This document shows positions 4,986 to 5,697 of a stretch of DNA of 5,697 bases, in pieces; position 1 is the stretch's first letter, and the number at the start of each line of letters is the position of its first letter. Position numbers and translations under genes: made by a program. The DNA lies in NCBI GenBank assembly GCA_001795115.1, contig MGNI01000196.1:16784-22480 (forward strand), read 5' to 3'. The stretch is from Chloroflexi bacterium RBG_16_48_8 (lineage in GTDB: Bacteria > Chloroflexota > Anaerolineae > Anaerolineales > E44-bin32). The notes under the pieces are model-generated. The model did no database searches, was not told the DNA's origin, and saw only the letters and a program-made list of their open reading frames with translations.

Positions 4986-4999
4986 AATCTATATAGATT
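4986..4999. promoter_or_regulatory. 14-bp perfect palindrome, candidate operator
   Basis: AATCTATATAGATT is its own reverse complement over 14 bases. Perfect AT-rich palindromes of this size are typical binding sites for dimeric regulators. It lies about 210 bases before the sigma factor start and has no assigned regulator. Confidence 0.35.
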
Positions 5000-5172
5000 T
5001 CGAGGGCGGGTCCATCGGTAGCTCAAACAGCAGGCGGTCAATGAGGGGATTCTGTAACAATCCTCAAAGTGCGATGCCCTATTCATTTTAAAAACAGGCA
5101 CTTCCCCAGCGAGCATTCTTCTGCAAGAAAATGAGCCAGATCATCACCTATCCTTTTCAGATGCCAAAGGAT

Positions 5173-5190
5173 AATATCTATAGGGATATT
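5173..5190. promoter_or_regulatory. Inverted repeat just upstream of the sigma factor gene
   Basis: AATATC (5173-5178) and GATATT (5185-5190) are inverted repeats with a TATAGG spacer. A -10-like GATAAT (5170-5175) overlaps the left arm, but no matching -35 box is found 17 bases upstream. The position 10 bases before the ribosome binding site suits an operator or an mRNA hairpin. Confidence 0.3.
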
Positions 5191-5199
5191 TCTTTTATT

Positions 5200-5204
5200 G
5201 AAGG
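5200..5204 (+). promoter_or_regulatory. Ribosome binding site for the sigma factor
   Basis: GAAGG lies 6 bases before the ATG at 5211. An in-frame TGA at 5199-5201 rules out any earlier start. Confidence 0.55.
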
Positions 5205-5210
5205 CCGGTC

Positions 5211-5697
5211 ATGGATGAACTCGAATCGATAATGGAGCTCAAGAAAGGCGATCTAAGCGGCCTGGAGGAGCTTGTTGGACGTCACCAGGTTGAGGCTGTG
5301 CAAATCGCTTATCTGATCTTGGGAGATCGACCGCTGGCGGAAGACATCGTCCAGGCTTCTTTCCTAAGGGCGGCTGAGAGAATCCATCAATTTGATCCCG
5401 ACCGCAACTTTCGACCCTGGTTCTTACGCATCGTCACAAACGATGCGATCAAGGCCTCATCGAGATCAAAAAGACAGCTATCACTTGACTTGGCGCAAGA
5501 GGCGGCCATGGCGCCGGATTGGCTACATGATCCGAATCCAGGTCCAGAGGAGCTTGCCAACACAGCAGAGACAAGGCGGATGGTCTGGGAGTCAATGCAA
5601 CAGCTTACGCCCAAACAGCGTGCGGCCATCGTTATGCGTTATTTCCTGGACATGAAGGATCGGGAGATTTCTCGGGAGTTGGATCGCCCGCTCAGTT
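5211..5697 (+). CDS. ECF-type RNA polymerase sigma factor (3' end outside window)
   Basis: 162 residues are visible and the frame runs off the right edge. Sigma region 2 spans about 22-88: RHQVEAVQIAYLILGD, then AEDIVQASFLRA (43-54, the core-polymerase-binding helix with the DxVQxxF signature), then FRPWFLRIVTNDA (67-79, the -10 melting and recognition part). A linker (about 89-118) has Pro- and Asp-rich DPNPGPEE. Region 4 starts about 125: LTPKQRAAIVMRYFLDM, then REISRELDRP, the first helices of the -35-binding helix-turn-helix. The recognition helix and the last 20-30 residues are missing only because the window ends. This is the group 4 (ECF) sigma-70 layout, without region 3. Such factors switch on stress or envelope genes and usually sit beside an anti-sigma factor, expected here just downstream. 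The first in-frame ATG after a stop is used as start, with GAAGG 6 bases before it. Confidence 0.9.
   Translation, partial: MDELESIMELKKGDLSGLEELVGRHQVEAVQIAYLILGDRPLAEDIVQASFLRAAERIHQFDPDRNFRPWFLRIVTNDAIKASSRSKRQLSLDLAQEAAMAPDWLHDPNPGPEELANTAETRRMVWESMQQLTPKQRAAIVMRYFLDMKDREISRELDRPLS

Larger units (their letters stand above)
4767..5199. other. Intergenic region between divergent genes, several palindromes
   Basis: No gene is seen on either strand. The region separates the leftward hydrolase remnant from the rightward sigma factor. It holds an 8-bp hairpin (4809-4839), a 14-bp perfect palindrome (4986-4999), a bulged repeat around GGATT/AATCC (about 5046-5062), and a 6-bp inverted repeat (5173-5190). 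No strong sigma-70 promoter was found for the sigma factor. Confidence 0.5.

Noticed and set aside
5387..5655. Open frames on both strands inside the sigma factor gene
   Set aside because: They are out-of-frame shadows of the clear sigma region 2 and 4 coding sequence.
1..5697. CRISPR array, tRNA or rRNA genes, defence system
   Set aside because: No regularly spaced direct repeats, no cloverleaf with a CCA-side stem, no rRNA-like sequence and no recognisable defence proteins were seen.

Overview
The window looks like bacterial accessory DNA, most likely from a Chloroflexota-type genome. That assignment is inferred from protein style, not proven: a small protein opening with an NPHLxDRLANQRIHE-type motif, a conserved ~77-residue protein of unknown function, an IS-type transposase N-terminus, and lipoproteins with Thr/Pro/acidic linkers. 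No rRNA, tRNA or CRISPR array was seen. Gene density is low and several genes are visibly broken, so this reads as a decaying, rearranged interval between intact genes.

Layout from left to right. Positions 1-107 hold two adjacent hairpins. Positions 91-305 (minus) hold a small gene that is probably frameshifted. Positions 530-763 (minus) are a compact conserved protein of unknown function with a good ribosome binding site. Positions 991-1251 (minus) are the N-terminal piece of a transposase, flanked on both sides by clusters of G/C-run palindromes (873-954 and 1311-1373). Positions 1376-1680 are rich in inverted repeats and lead into the main gene. Positions 1681-3294 (plus) encode a 537-residue predicted lipoprotein made of four tandem ~120-residue domains, each with a calcium-loop-like DxNxNG/DxDxDG motif.

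Positions 3295-3631 have no convincing gene. Positions 3632-3988 (minus) encode a short second lipoprotein whose 3' end contains a perfect 11-bp inverted repeat. Positions 4210-4766 (minus) are a gene graveyard: the front of an alpha/beta hydrolase is joined directly to the middle of a SAM-dependent methyltransferase, which also carries an in-frame stop and loses its C-terminus. Positions 4767-5210 are intergenic with several palindromes. Position 5211 to the right edge (plus) is an ECF-type sigma factor that runs out of the window.

The genes do not form an obvious operon. The intact parts point to envelope or surface functions (two lipoproteins) and to regulation (the ECF factor, whose partner would lie beyond the right edge). 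The most unusual objects are the four-repeat calcium-loop lipoprotein and the hydrolase-methyltransferase chimeric pseudogene. No complete new defence or mobile system is visible.
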